A DNA stretch of 64,000 nt from Ga0077555 sp963741565 (GCA_963741565.1 CAVUIK010000017.1:1-64000); one strand, 5' to 3'; shown: positions 9,387 to 17,991, counted from the first letter of the stretch. Notes: generated from the letters alone by a model not told the origin. Numbers and translations: made by a program.

Positions 9387-9401
9387 GTTCTTTGTTCGTT
9401 C
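9387..9401 (+). promoter_or_regulatory. LexA-like box 1, GTTC-N7-GTTC
   Basis: The sequence GTTCTTTGTTCGTTC fits exactly the direct-repeat operator GTTC-N7-GTTC recognised by LexA in Alphaproteobacteria. It lies 25 bp from a second box in the opposite orientation. No recognised SOS gene adjoins it, so function is inferred from the motif pair only. Confidence 0.5.
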
Positions 9402-9426
9402 TAGTTGATCATCCCCGCATCGTCAA

Positions 9427-9441
9427 GAACTAAAATAGAAC
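9427..9441 (-). promoter_or_regulatory. LexA-like box 2, GAAC-N7-GAAC
   Basis: GAACTAAAATAGAAC is a perfect GAAC-N7-GAAC repeat with an AT-rich spacer, as in alphaproteobacterial SOS boxes. Two boxes within 55 bp are much less likely by chance than one. The nearest genes are the L,D-transpeptidase (plus, 410 bp away) and the acyl-CoA dehydrogenase (minus, 580 bp away). Confidence 0.55.
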
Positions 9442-9851
9442 ATAGCACCGCGCGCCGGTCGCAAGCCTCGGCGTCGGGCGCATTTATCAACCGGCCCGCA
9501 AAGGATCGGTAATCCACAAAATGCGCATATCATCAGGCCGTTAGTGGCTCAATTCCCACACGGCTCCACAAACGGTGCCCGAAGTCCGGAAATGGCCGCG
9601 GCGAGGTCGCGCACCCTGTTGCGCAAAGCCATGCCGCATGGCCAAGTCAGATCGCGTCTATGCTAAAAGCGATCACTGCGGCACAGCTATCAAGACTCTA
9701 TTTAGCTTCACGGCGCAGGATGCCTAAACTTAGACAATTCGCGATCATTCAATCGTGAGTTGAAATCATGACCCGCCCTGTGCTCAACACCGCGCAGAGA
9801 CGGCGACGAGATAACGAGACCGAACTCAACGGGCTCGAATTGGAGATGAGC

Positions 9852-10679
9852 ATGAAAGCCGGCCTGACATATCGCAAGCTTCTGACGCTTGCCGCATTGG
9901 CGGTAACGGTTGGTTCCGGACAGGCGCAGGCGCAGCAAGACTCCTGGGTGTGGGGCGGCGGACAGACTGTTGGCGGCAGCGGCCGCGAGATCGTCAGCTT
10001 CAGCCCGCAGTACGCCGCCGGCCAGATCATCGTCAGCTTCGGAGATCGCCGCCTCTATCACGTGGTGCGAACGGGGCAGGCCGTAGCCTATCCGATCGCC
10101 ATTCCCCGCGAGCAGAGCCGTTGGCAAGGCATGACCAGCGTCAGTCAGAAGCGCGAGAACCCGTCCTGGACGCCGACGCCAACGATGCGGGCCGAGAACC
10201 CGCGTCTGCCGAACTGGGTGCCGGGCGGCCATCCGCTGAACCCGCTTGGCGTGCGCGCGCTGTACCTTGGCGCATCCGCCTACCGCATCCATGGCACGGA
10301 CGCCCCCTGGACGATCGGCTCGGCCGTGTCGAAGGGTTGCATCCGCATGTACAATCAGGACGTGATCGATCTCTATCCGCGGGTTCCGGTCGGTACCAAG
10401 GTCAACGTGACCTGGCAGACGTTCCGGTCGTCGGGCGGAAGCGTTGCGCAAGCTGCTGCTTCAACTTCATCGCCCGCTGCACAGCCCATCGGTGCCGACG
10501 ATGAACCGCGTGAGCGCCGCCGCACCGCGCGCCACGCCGCATCAGCACCTCCGGCAACCTACTACGTCGAGGATGATGAGGCCCCGGCGCCGCGCCGCAA
10601 GGTCTACACGAATGCGAAGAAGCCAATCGCCAAACGCGCGCCGGCAAAACCGTTGCGCAGCGCCGAGGTGACCGAGTAA
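9852..10679 (+). CDS. L,D-transpeptidase (YkuD domain), secreted
   Basis: The protein has 275 residues. A signal peptide spans about 1-28 (KAGLTYRKLLTLAALAVTVG, cleavage near AQAQ). The YkuD catalytic domain follows, with the conserved His in YRIHGTD (His147) and the nucleophile in SAVSKGCIRM (Cys163). The C-terminal 80 residues are Ala/Pro/Arg/Lys-rich and probably a flexible wall-associated tail. Such enzymes make 3-3 cross-links in peptidoglycan or attach outer-membrane proteins to it in the periplasm. The start at 9852 is chosen because GGAG is 6 bases upstream; the frame stays open back to 9768 without better signals. The downstream stem-loop at 10707-10730 may end the transcript. Confidence 0.88.
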   Translation: MKAGLTYRKLLTLAALAVTVGSGQAQAQQDSWVWGGGQTVGGSGREIVSFSPQYAAGQIIVSFGDRRLYHVVRTGQAVAYPIAIPREQSRWQGMTSVSQKRENPSWTPTPTMRAENPRLPNWVPGGHPLNPLGVRALYLGASAYRIHGTDAPWTIGSAVSKGCIRMYNQDVIDLYPRVPVGTKVNVTWQTFRSSGGSVAQAAASTSSPAAQPIGADDEPRERRRTARHAASAPPATYYVEDDEAPAPRRKVYTNAKKPIAKRAPAKPLRSAEVTE

Positions 10680-10706
10680 TTGCGACGCAGCCGATCGACT
10701 GACACC

Positions 10707-10730
10707 ATGGGCGGCCTCGCGGTCGCCCAT
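10707..10730 (+). terminator. Weak intrinsic terminator candidate after the L,D-transpeptidase gene
   Basis: ATGGGCG (10707-10713) pairs with CGCCCAT (10724-10730), followed by TTGCGTTT. The stem is only 7 bp and the T-run is interrupted, so termination is plausible but not strong. Confidence 0.4.
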
Positions 10731-10765
10731 TTGCGTTTCCGATGTTCGGATGCACCGCGTCTTGG

Positions 10766-10851
10766 ATAACGACAGGGCTGGGATGACGACAGTGGCTGGG
10801 ATGACGACAGGGCTGGGATGACGACAGGCCTGGGATGACGACAGGGCTGGC
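10766..10851 (+). repeat. Minisatellite, five tandem 17-18 bp units
   Basis: The unit ATGACGACAGGGCTGGG is repeated at 10766, 10783 (18 bp, one extra base), 10801, 10818 and 10835, with one or two substitutions per copy (the first unit begins ATAACGACA). The motif GGGATGACNACA also occurs at the right end of the palindromic element at 7602-7739, so the array may derive from such an element. It sits between the L,D-transpeptidase and NIPSNAP genes and ends about 40 bp before the latter's ATG. Confidence 0.85.
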
Positions 10852-10892
10852 GCAGCCTAAGGTGGATCCTTTCCAAAGAACCGGAGGAATGG

Positions 10893-11528
10893 ATGATCCA
10901 CGAACTCAGAATCTACACCGTGAAGGCAGGCACCGTCGGCGAGATGGCCAAGAACTCGGGCGAGGTTGGACGCGCGATCCGTGGCGACAACTACGGCAAG
11001 CTCGAAGGCTACTGGATGACCGAGATCGGTCCCCTCAATCAGGTGGCCCATCTGTGGAGCTACGAAGACCTGAACGAGCGCGCGCGGCTGCGGGGCGAAC
11101 TCGCAAAGAACGAGCGCTGGACGAAGGAATACATCCCACTCACCCGCCCGATCCTGATCCGCCAGGACATCCGGCTGCTCAATCCGATCGTCGACGTGAA
11201 GGCGCCGGCCAGCGCCGGCAACGTCTACGAGTTCCGCTATTACCGCACGAAGCCGGGCGCGGCCCGCGAATGGGCCAAGCACTTCACGGAGGCGCTGCCG
11301 GTCCGCGAGAAATATTCGAAGATCGTCGGTCTCTGGCAGACGGAAGCGGGCCAACCGAACGAGGTCTGCCACCTGTGGGCCTATCCCGATCTCAACGCGC
11401 GTGCGGCAGCCCGCGGGGCTGTGCAGAAAGATCCGGGTTGGCAGGAGTTCCTGAAGAAGGCCGGCGGCCTCCTCGAGGAGATGCACACCATGATCATGTT
11501 GCCTTCGGCGCATTCACCGCTGAAGTGA
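10893..11528 (+). CDS. NIPSNAP family protein
   Basis: The 211 residues consist of two NIPSNAP (ferredoxin-like alpha/beta barrel) modules. The first begins IHELRIYTVKAGTVGEMAK and the second VYEFRYYRTKPGAAREWAK near residue 111; both contain a similar LWSYEDLNERARLR / LWAYPDLNARAAAR helix. The enzymatic role of bacterial NIPSNAP proteins is not established; they are common in catabolic gene neighbourhoods. A good ribosome site (CGGAGGA) precedes the ATG. It appears to be transcribed alone, as a glycosyltransferase converges from the other side. Confidence 0.88.
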   Translation: MIHELRIYTVKAGTVGEMAKNSGEVGRAIRGDNYGKLEGYWMTEIGPLNQVAHLWSYEDLNERARLRGELAKNERWTKEYIPLTRPILIRQDIRLLNPIVDVKAPASAGNVYEFRYYRTKPGAAREWAKHFTEALPVREKYSKIVGLWQTEAGQPNEVCHLWAYPDLNARAAARGAVQKDPGWQEFLKKAGGLLEEMHTMIMLPSAHSPLK

Positions 11529-11570
11529 GCCCTAATGCTGCCGAATGCGTTGAGCCTCGCGGCGCGGGGC

Positions 11571-12776
11571 TCAACGACGGTGCAACTCCGGGATCTCGCT
11601 GACCCGCAAGCCCCGCTGCAATCCCCGATACAGCGCATCATATTTGTCGACGCTGGCCTCAAGTGTGAAGTTCGCGCGCGCCCGCGCCGCACCGGTTGCC
11701 CCAAACTTACGGCGCAGCGCCTCGCTGCCGGCGAGTTCCGCAATGGCGTCAGCCAGGCGGGCGGGATCATGGGCCGGAACGACAAGCCCGGTTTCACGAT
11801 CGACGACCGCCTCGGAATTGCCGCCGACATCGGTGACGACGAGGGGAAGGCCCGCGGCCATTGCTTCGATGATGGCGTTGGAGAAGCCTTCCTCGTGGCT
11901 GGTCAGGAGCGCCAAGTCGGACGCCTTCATGAGCTCGGCGACATCGTTGCGCATGCCGAGAAAGCGAACGTTGCGATCCAATCCCGTCTCGCGCACCATC
12001 TGCTCGAGTGCCGCCCGCTGGCCTTCGTCCCGGCCGACGCACAACAGCGTCCAGGGCTCGGGCAGCCGCGCCCGGCATAGACGCAGCGCTTGGAGCAGAT
12101 CGGCGTGCCCCTTGTAGCCGATGAGATTGGCAACGATGATCGCAACGATGGCATGCGGCTCGATGCCGAGCGCGCGGCGCACGGCCGGCCTGTCGATCGG
12201 CTGGTCGAGGCCCGCCAGCCCAACGCCGTTGTAGATGAGGCCGATCTCGGAGCGTTCGCAGCCCTCACCCACGAGGTCGTCCGCGACACGGTGCGAATTG
12301 GCCAGCACCGCCGACATCTGTTTGTGCAGACGCTCCTCCAGGCGGCGCGAGCCCGGCCAGGCTTGCTGATAGAGATTGAGGCCGCGCCGACTGAGAATCC
12401 GAATGGGCACGCCGAGCGTGATCGCCGCCGGCGCACCGATCAGATAGGGCTCGGGCAAAAAGAAATGCGCGATGTCCGGCTTGATCCGGCGGATCGTCGA
12501 GAACAGTCGGGCGGCGGCCATGCCCGTCGACAGAAACCGTTTGCCGTGAGACTGCACGCCCGCGACACGCGGCATCGGCGGGCCGATCACCTCGACGCCC
12601 GCGGCCAGCACCTCGCCAGTGAGGGCACCCAACCGATTGGTGCAGAACAGCGCCACGGACCAACCGCGCCGGACAAGGGCCGGCGCCAGCGTCGCCAGAT
12701 GCCGCTCGGTGCCGCCCAGATCCAGGCTGACAGTCACAAACAAAATGCGAGCACTTGGCGTCACGGATCGGTCCAT
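11571..12776 (-). CDS. Glycosyltransferase family 4 (group 1)
   Basis: This 401-residue protein has the two Rossmann domains of a GT-B enzyme. The N-terminal half contains the glycine-rich SLDLGGTERHLATLAPAL (17-34), typical of acceptor-side domains. The C-terminal half has VANLIGYKGHADLL (215-228) and HEEGFSNAIIEAMAAGLPLV (294-313), in which the two Glu flanking FSNAII correspond to the E-x7-E motif that binds the nucleotide sugar. It probably adds a sugar to a lipid-linked or polysaccharide acceptor at the cytoplasmic membrane face. No other polysaccharide gene adjoins it, so the pathway is unknown. Confidence 0.88.
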   Translation of the reverse strand: MDRSVTPSARILFVTVSLDLGGTERHLATLAPALVRRGWSVALFCTNRLGALTGEVLAAGVEVIGPPMPRVAGVQSHGKRFLSTGMAAARLFSTIRRIKPDIAHFFLPEPYLIGAPAAITLGVPIRILSRRGLNLYQQAWPGSRRLEERLHKQMSAVLANSHRVADDLVGEGCERSEIGLIYNGVGLAGLDQPIDRPAVRRALGIEPHAIVAIIVANLIGYKGHADLLQALRLCRARLPEPWTLLCVGRDEGQRAALEQMVRETGLDRNVRFLGMRNDVAELMKASDLALLTSHEEGFSNAIIEAMAAGLPLVVTDVGGNSEAVVDRETGLVVPAHDPARLADAIAELAGSEALRRKFGATGAARARANFTLEASVDKYDALYRGLQRGLRVSEIPELHRR

Positions 12777-13055
12777 TGCCCTTGCAACAGACTGGCATAA
12801 TCTCCAGCGCTACAGGACAACATCGGCCGTGGCTGCCAAAGCAGGCGCCACGCAACCTTGGCGTGGCGGGTACTTGCGCGAACAAGCCTCAAACTGCCCA
12901 ATGAAAAAACAAAGCGGCGGATCACCGGAGCACCAACTGGGCCACAGTCATCCGCCGCCAAATTGGCGCGAGGTGGACGCAACACTCGAGATCACGGCGC
13001 GCTGGATTATTGAACAGCAAATCCCTTACCAAAGGGCGAATGATTGACACGATCG

Positions 13056-13868
13056 TCATCGCACGCCCGCACGGGACTGGCCGAGACCGAGACCAACGGC
13101 GACCCAGCGGCGAAGGAATTGATCGAGCCAGTCGTGAACCAGCCGCGCATGCATCAGATGGTGATCGATGTGCTCGGTACGCGGCTTGGCGCCACGCATG
13201 AGCAGGCGAACCGGATTGCCGCCCGACCAGCGGTTCACCTGGGCGAACGTAATCTCGGGATGAAACTGCACGCCGACCGCGCCGGCGCCATACGCGAAGG
13301 CCTGATTGGGATAAGCCCCATCTGAGGTCACCAGCAGCTCGCCGTCGCGCGGCACCTCGAAGCCTTCGCGATGCCACTGGTACATTTTCTCGGGCAACAG
13401 GCCGATATGCCTTGCTCCAACCTCGGTCGGGCGCACCTCGTGATAGCCAATCTCGACGCAACCATTCTGGCAATGGTCGACGCGTGCGCCGAGGTGGTGC
13501 GCCAGCATCTGCGCGCCAAGGCAAATTCCCAGAAATGGCTTCTGCTCCTTCAGGGGAACGCCGATCCAGTCGACCTCTTTGCGAATGAAATCGATGTTGT
13601 CATTGGCGCTCTGGGGGCCACCAAAAATCACGGCACCGCAATGGCCGCTGAGCGTCTTCGGCAACGGTTGGCCATCGTAGTGGCGGCACAGATCGATCGG
13701 GTAGCCATTGCGGCGGAACCACTGGCCGACGTGGCCCGGATTGGAATGAGCCTGATGCACGATGATCAGAACGGGCCGCCGCTCGCCGGATGGATCTGGC
13801 AGAGCCGCCGGCGCGCTGTCGCCGGGCGATCGAGTGGCATCCTCATTCGAGAGTCGTCCGTCCAGCAT
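13056..13868 (-). CDS. Class I glutamine amidotransferase domain protein
   Basis: A stand-alone GATase of 270 residues. The nucleophile elbow is FLGICLGAQML (Cys116), and the His-Glu pair lies in GVQFHPEIT (His203, Glu205). The sequence resembles the GMP-synthase-like amidotransferases that occur without a synthetase domain, with GGPQSANDN near residue 84. It releases ammonia from glutamine or hydrolyses a gamma-glutamyl bond; the acceptor is unknown. The ATG at 13868 overlaps the stop of the upstream SDR gene as TGATG, so translation is probably coupled. The first 30 residues are Pro/Ser/Asp-rich and unlike the family, so a later start is possible. Confidence 0.85.
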   Translation of the reverse strand: MLDGRLSNEDATRSPGDSAPAALPDPSGERRPVLIIVHQAHSNPGHVGQWFRRNGYPIDLCRHYDGQPLPKTLSGHCGAVIFGGPQSANDNIDFIRKEVDWIGVPLKEQKPFLGICLGAQMLAHHLGARVDHCQNGCVEIGYHEVRPTEVGARHIGLLPEKMYQWHREGFEVPRDGELLVTSDGAYPNQAFAYGAGAVGVQFHPEITFAQVNRWSGGNPVRLLMRGAKPRTEHIDHHLMHARLVHDWLDQFLRRWVAVGLGLGQSRAGVR

Positions 13869-14722
13869 CAAGCTTCGCCCCCATTCGGTTGCAGGCCCGT
13901 TCTGGGCTTCAAGAGCCACCCAACTATCGGAATTACTATGCGATGCGGAAGAATTCGCAAACCGGCAAATGCCAGTGTCATCAATAGCCCGGGGATTACC
14001 AGCCGCAAGCCGAGCCGATACCCCCGCACCGCCCACCAGGCGACGAACGCGGCGCTCGGCGTCGGCAGAAGCCAACGATAATAGGACGAATCCGCCCTCA
14101 TTTTGGTGTGGAACTCGGTCGCTACGGGCCCCGGCACCACAACACTTATTCGTACACCCTGGCCGGAAATCTCCGAGGCCACAGCCTCGCTGAGCGAGAT
14201 CAAATAGGCTTTGCTGGCGTAATACGCGGCCTGATAGGGGCCAGCCGTCAGCCCGCCGAGTGACGCAATGTTCAGGACACCGCCGGTCTTGCGCTGCAAC
14301 ATGCCCGGCAACACATGGCGCATCAGGCGCGTTGGCACGGTGGCGTTGAGCGCGATCAGGTGGTCGAGATCAGATGGGCGACAGTCTGCAAACGCCGCAG
14401 TCAACCCGAGACCGGCATTGTTGACGAGGACGTTCACATGCGAACCGGCCGATACGAGTGTGGCGTCGAGCCTCGCCAGCGCATCGGGCGCCGTGAGGTC
14501 GAGAGCCAAGGTGGCGACGCCGACGGCGTGCCGTGCGCGGATTTCGGCAGCCGCGGCCTCGAGGCGATCGCGCGAGCGCGCAATCAAGAGCAACTCGTGT
14601 CCGAGCGCTGCGAAGCGGTGCGCAATCGCCAAGCCGATGCCCTCCGAGCCGCCCGTCACCACCGTCACCGGACGTGTTGGTGCCGCACCTGGCTCGCCAT
14701 GCATGGCCGCATCATCCGCCAT
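13868..14722 (-). CDS. Short-chain dehydrogenase/reductase, membrane-tethered
   Basis: A 284-residue classical SDR. The cofactor motif is TGGSEGIG (23-30), the NNAG motif is at 101-104, and the catalytic Ser, Tyr and Lys are Ser154, Tyr167 and Lys171 (YYASK). The C-terminus holds a hydrophobic stretch (LVIPGLLMTLAFAGLRILP) followed by VIPIVGWLL, suggesting membrane association, as in SDRs acting on lipid substrates. The frame stays open to 14815, but that extension contains a short tandem repeat (SSEATWASEATWA) and is unlikely to be translated; the ATG at 14722 is preferred. The stop overlaps the amidotransferase ATG. Confidence 0.85.
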   Translation of the reverse strand: MADDAAMHGEPGAAPTRPVTVVTGGSEGIGLAIAHRFAALGHELLLIARSRDRLEAAAAEIRARHAVGVATLALDLTAPDALARLDATLVSAGSHVNVLVNNAGLGLTAAFADCRPSDLDHLIALNATVPTRLMRHVLPGMLQRKTGGVLNIASLGGLTAGPYQAAYYASKAYLISLSEAVASEISGQGVRISVVVPGPVATEFHTKMRADSSYYRWLLPTPSAAFVAWWAVRGYRLGLRLVIPGLLMTLAFAGLRILPHRIVIPIVGWLLKPRTGLQPNGGEA

Positions 14723-14902
14723 AGGACGGCACCTGCCGGAACTGCGGAATGGGCCGTTGCGCTCGCCTGCCCATGTTGCCTCGCTCGCCCAAGTTGCTTC
14801 GCTCGATTGCCTCACCTACGATTCGGCCCGAAGATCAGCATGGGCGAGGCAGGCGACGCCCGCAATCATCGGCGACCTGACCGCCAACCCCTGGAGCACT
14901 CC

Positions 14903-16030
14903 GTGGCCATCGATTCCGTCTCCCTCACGCGCGATCTCATTCGCTTTCGCACCATCAATCCTCCGGGCGAGGAGGAGGCCTGCGCGCGCCATCTCGGGGG
15001 ACTGCTGGAGGCGGCCGGATTTCGCTGCGACTACGTGATGATGGGCGAAGGCCGCGCCAACCTGATCGCACGCATCGGCGGCAGCAACGACCGGCCGCCG
15101 CTGGCGTTCACGGGCCACATCGACGTGGTGCCGTTGGGTGCGGCGCCATGGCGCATGGATCCGTTCGGCGCCGAGACGGGCGACGGACGGGTCTATGGCC
15201 GGGGCGCCTCCGACATGAAAAGCGGCGTCGCGGCGTTCGTCGCGGCCGCCATCGATGCCGCCCCGCATCTCGCGAAGGGGCCAGGCCTGCTGCTGATCAT
15301 CACGGCAGGCGAGGAAACCGGCTGCACCGGTGCGCACCACATCGTTGCGACGGCTCGCGGCCTGCTCGGCAAGGCTGGCGCGCTGGTCGTCGCGGAGCCA
15401 ACATCGAATCGGCCGATGGTCGGCCACAAGGGCGCGCTGCGGCTGAAGATCACGGCGAAGGGCGTCACCGCGCACGCCTCGATGCCGGACCAGGGTGTCA
15501 ATGCGGTTGGCCGGGCAGCGCGCGCCGTCGCCCGGCTGGACGATTTCGATTTCAACGTGGCGCGGCACGCTGTGATGGGCGCGCCGACGCTCAATGTCGG
15601 CTGGATGCATGGCGGGATGAACATCAACTCGGTGCCGGATCTGGCGGAGGTGGGCCTCGATATCCGCACCATTCCGGCCCAGCGCCATGCCGAGATCCAG
15701 CGGCAGCTCGCAAGCTATCTGGGAGCCGAGGTCGAGGTCTCGATGCTCGACGAGGCGGTACCAGTGTGGACCGAACCGAATATCGCTTGGGTGCGGGGCG
15801 TCTTTACCACCGTGCAAACGATCTCGGGGCGGGCGCCCGAGATCGCGGCCGCCCCCTATTTCACCGACGCCTCGGCGCTGACGCCTGCGTTCGGCGGCAT
15901 TCCGACCGTCGTGTTGGGCCCTGGTCCCGCCGCGCTGGCGCATCAGACCGACGAATACTGCGAGATTGCCGCCATCGAAGAGGCCAAGGCGATCAGCCAG
16001 CGCCTGATGGTGGATTGGGTGGGCCCATAA
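14903..16030 (+). CDS. M20 family metallopeptidase (ArgE/DapE type)
   Basis: The 375-residue enzyme carries the M20 signatures: FTGHIDVVP (metal ligand His72), YGRGASDMKSG (bridging Asp104), ITAGEETGCTG (general base and metal-ligand Glu137/Glu138) and VVAEPTSN. Relatives deacylate N-acyl amino acids such as N-acetylornithine or N-succinyl-diaminopimelate. Which one is cleaved here cannot be decided, because no arginine or lysine biosynthetic gene is adjacent. The GTG at 14903 is taken as start because GGAG lies 6 bases upstream; the frame is open much further upstream but there it overlaps the divergent SDR gene. Confidence 0.87.
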   Translation: MAIDSVSLTRDLIRFRTINPPGEEEACARHLGGLLEAAGFRCDYVMMGEGRANLIARIGGSNDRPPLAFTGHIDVVPLGAAPWRMDPFGAETGDGRVYGRGASDMKSGVAAFVAAAIDAAPHLAKGPGLLLIITAGEETGCTGAHHIVATARGLLGKAGALVVAEPTSNRPMVGHKGALRLKITAKGVTAHASMPDQGVNAVGRAARAVARLDDFDFNVARHAVMGAPTLNVGWMHGGMNINSVPDLAEVGLDIRTIPAQRHAEIQRQLASYLGAEVEVSMLDEAVPVWTEPNIAWVRGVFTTVQTISGRAPEIAAAPYFTDASALTPAFGGIPTVVLGPGPAALAHQTDEYCEIAAIEEAKAISQRLMVDWVGP

Positions 16031-16367
16031 GCGCACCCTCTGAGCTATCACGGCATACCAGGCGGCCATCGCGCTGAAGCGAGTGAGGCAGGCGCGTCGC
16101 CCCTTGGCCGTCGGCTGGTCAGTTGTACAGGCGGTCATCGCCAGTCCTCGTCTCGCTCCAATTACTGGAGAGATTATGGGGCCGTCGACGGGCGCGGGGA
16201 TAACTTCCGGGGCTCATTCCAGCCGACTGGTAAATCGCGAGGATAAGTTGCCCGACCATTGCCGCAGTCGGATGCTTGACTGCACCCGGACGAAACCGCA
16301 CGGGCATGCTAAAGCAGGAGCCCGCAGCTTGCCGCGGTCGCGGCGCGAGGCATAGGCAGCACGAGAC
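16031..16367. other. Spacer, no gene recognised
   Basis: This 337-bp spacer between the M20 peptidase and the adenosyltransferase contains a small imperfect stem-loop (TCTCGCTCCA / TGGAGAGA, about 16150-16175) and no credible reading frame. It must hold the promoter of the adenosyltransferase operon; no clear -35/-10 pair was identified. Confidence 0.4.
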
Positions 16368-16964
16368 ATGGTTGTTCTGAACAAAATTTATACGCGCACC
16401 GGCGACGATGGCACGACGGCGCTGGGCACCGGCGAGCGCGTCCAGAAATTTTCGGTCCGGATCGCGGCCTACGGCACCGTCGACGAAACCAACGCGACCA
16501 TCGGCATGGTGCGCGTGCACCTCGGCGGCGCCGCACCCGACGTCGATGCGGCGCTGGTGCGCATCCAGAACGACCTGTTCGATCTCGGCGCCGATCTCTG
16601 CGTGCCCGATCGCGGCGAGCCGCCGAAAGGCGCAGCTCCCGGCTATCAAGCTCTGCGCATCAGCGACACCCAGGTCAAGCGCCTCGAGGACGAGATCGAC
16701 GCCATGAACGGCGAGCTGAAACCGCTGCGCTCGTTCGTTCTGCCGGGCGGTACGCCGGCCGCCGCCGCGCTGCACGTGGCGCGAACCGTCTGCCGCCGCG
16801 CCGAGCGCCACATCGTGGAACTCGCCAGCGACGACAAGGAGCCGGTCAGCGCAGCCGCGCTCAAATACATCAATCGCCTGTCGGACTACCTGTTCGTCGC
16901 CAGCCGTTTCGTGAACGACAAGGGCGCGCGCGACGTGCTTTGGGTCCCCGGACAGAACCGTTGA
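16368..16964 (+). CDS. Cob(I)alamin (corrinoid) adenosyltransferase, PduO type
   Basis: A protein of 198 residues with the PduO-type ATP-binding N-terminus IYTRTGDDGTTALGTG (7-22), the helical core GTVDETNATIGMVR, and the C-terminal signature VCRRAERHIVEL followed by YINRLSDYLFVASR. It transfers the adenosyl group of ATP to cob(I)alamin, making the coenzyme B12 needed by mutases such as methylmalonyl-CoA mutase. Position upstream of rhomboid-etfB-etfA-hydroxyacyl-CoA dehydrogenase matches a common alphaproteobacterial arrangement and fits a role in propionyl-CoA or odd-chain acid catabolism. That metabolic link is inferred. Confidence 0.92.
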   Translation: MVVLNKIYTRTGDDGTTALGTGERVQKFSVRIAAYGTVDETNATIGMVRVHLGGAAPDVDAALVRIQNDLFDLGADLCVPDRGEPPKGAAPGYQALRISDTQVKRLEDEIDAMNGELKPLRSFVLPGGTPAAAALHVARTVCRRAERHIVELASDDKEPVSAAALKYINRLSDYLFVASRFVNDKGARDVLWVPGQNR

Positions 16965-17023
16965 CGCAAGACCGCTGGACGAGGCTCGCCAATCGGCCCC
17001 TCGAGTGACAAGGATGTGCCAAC

Positions 17024-17731
17024 GTGTTCGTGCCGCTCTCCGATGACAATCCGCTCCGCTCGATCAAATGGCCGATCGTCACCATCGCGCTCATCCTGAT
17101 CAACGTCGTCATCTTCGGGCTCGAACTGACGAACACCGGTCAGTCCTACGCTGCGAGTTTCGCCATCGTTCCCGCTGAGCTGTTCCAGGTGCGATTCTTC
17201 GGCGGACCGGCGCGGGGACCACTCGACGCGCTGCCGGTGCCGGAAGGGCTGACCATGCTCAGCTACATGTTCCTGCACGGCGATCCGCTGCATCTTGCCG
17301 GCAACATGCTGTTCCTCTGGGTGTTCGGCGACAACGTCGAGGACGCCATGGGGCACGCCAAGTTCCTGGGCTTTTTCATCCTCTGTGGTCTCGCCGGCGC
17401 GGTCGCTCACGCAGTCATGCTGCCGAACTCGACGATCCCGCTGATCGGCGCCAGCGGCGCGGTCGCCGGCGTCATTACCGCCTATTTGATCCTCCATCCG
17501 CATGTCCGGGTGTGGGTCGTGGCGTTCCGGTTCATCCCGCTCCGCATTACCGCCTCGCTGGCGCTGGGCGCCTGGATCGCGACGCAGTTCGCCATGCTGC
17601 TGATCCCGGATACCGGTCCGATCGCCTGGTGGGCGCACGTTGGCGGCATTCTGGCCGGCGCGGTGCTGATCCTGGTCATGCGCCGGCCGGGCGTGCCCTT
17701 GTTCGACCGTCCGCCCGCCAGCGCCGGCTGA
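17024..17731 (+). CDS. Rhomboid family intramembrane serine protease
   Basis: A 235-residue polytopic membrane protein. The catalytic Ser is in IGASGAVAGV (Ser144) and the His in AWWAHVGGILAG (His205). HLAGNMLFLWVFGDN (90-104) is the conserved second transmembrane helix with the oxyanion-contributing His and Asn. Six hydrophobic segments can be counted. It cleaves transmembrane segments of unknown partners in the inner membrane. The start is a GTG at 17024 with AAGGA 9 bases upstream. It lies 59 bp after the adenosyltransferase and may share its transcript; a functional tie to it is not known. Confidence 0.9.
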   Translation: MFVPLSDDNPLRSIKWPIVTIALILINVVIFGLELTNTGQSYAASFAIVPAELFQVRFFGGPARGPLDALPVPEGLTMLSYMFLHGDPLHLAGNMLFLWVFGDNVEDAMGHAKFLGFFILCGLAGAVAHAVMLPNSTIPLIGASGAVAGVITAYLILHPHVRVWVVAFRFIPLRITASLALGAWIATQFAMLLIPDTGPIAWWAHVGGILAGAVLILVMRRPGVPLFDRPPASAG

Positions 17732-17991
17732 AGCCGAGGACCATCCGCCAACGGATCGCCTCAGAGCAGCAGTTATATCGGGGTCGCAATTGACTCCGCG
17801 CCTTCCCCACCCTAATTTTTTGCACCTGCGAAGGTCGCACCCGGCTCCAGTCTTCCCGCCAAACGGGGCAAATTGCCTCAATGGGGTGCGGGGGCGTCGC
17901 ACTGCAGCATTTCACGATATAGTCACAATCAAGTCATGCAGAATGAGGCTCGATCAGCGGGCCAGACAAAATCCTGGGGAGCGAGGAGACG

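Larger units (their letters stand above)
8847..9851. other. Long spacer without a supported gene; LexA-like boxes and a stem-loop
   Basis: No reading frame here has convincing protein character. The longest one (minus, 8919-9386) is rich in Arg, Pro and Ser and lacks a ribosome site. The spacer holds two LexA-like direct repeats (9387-9441) and a perfect 9-bp stem-loop, ATGGCCTCG / CGAGGCCAT at 9256-9279. The 9640-9780 part is less GC-rich than its surroundings and probably contains the promoter of the L,D-transpeptidase gene. Confidence 0.5.

Noticed and set aside
14723..14815. N-terminal extension of the SDR with SSEATWASEATWA repeat
   Set aside because: The SDR fold begins after 14722 and the extension comes from a short DNA repeat without a ribosome site.
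16083..16355. 90-codon frame upstream of the adenosyltransferase
   Set aside because: No ribosome site and a composition unlike real proteins here.
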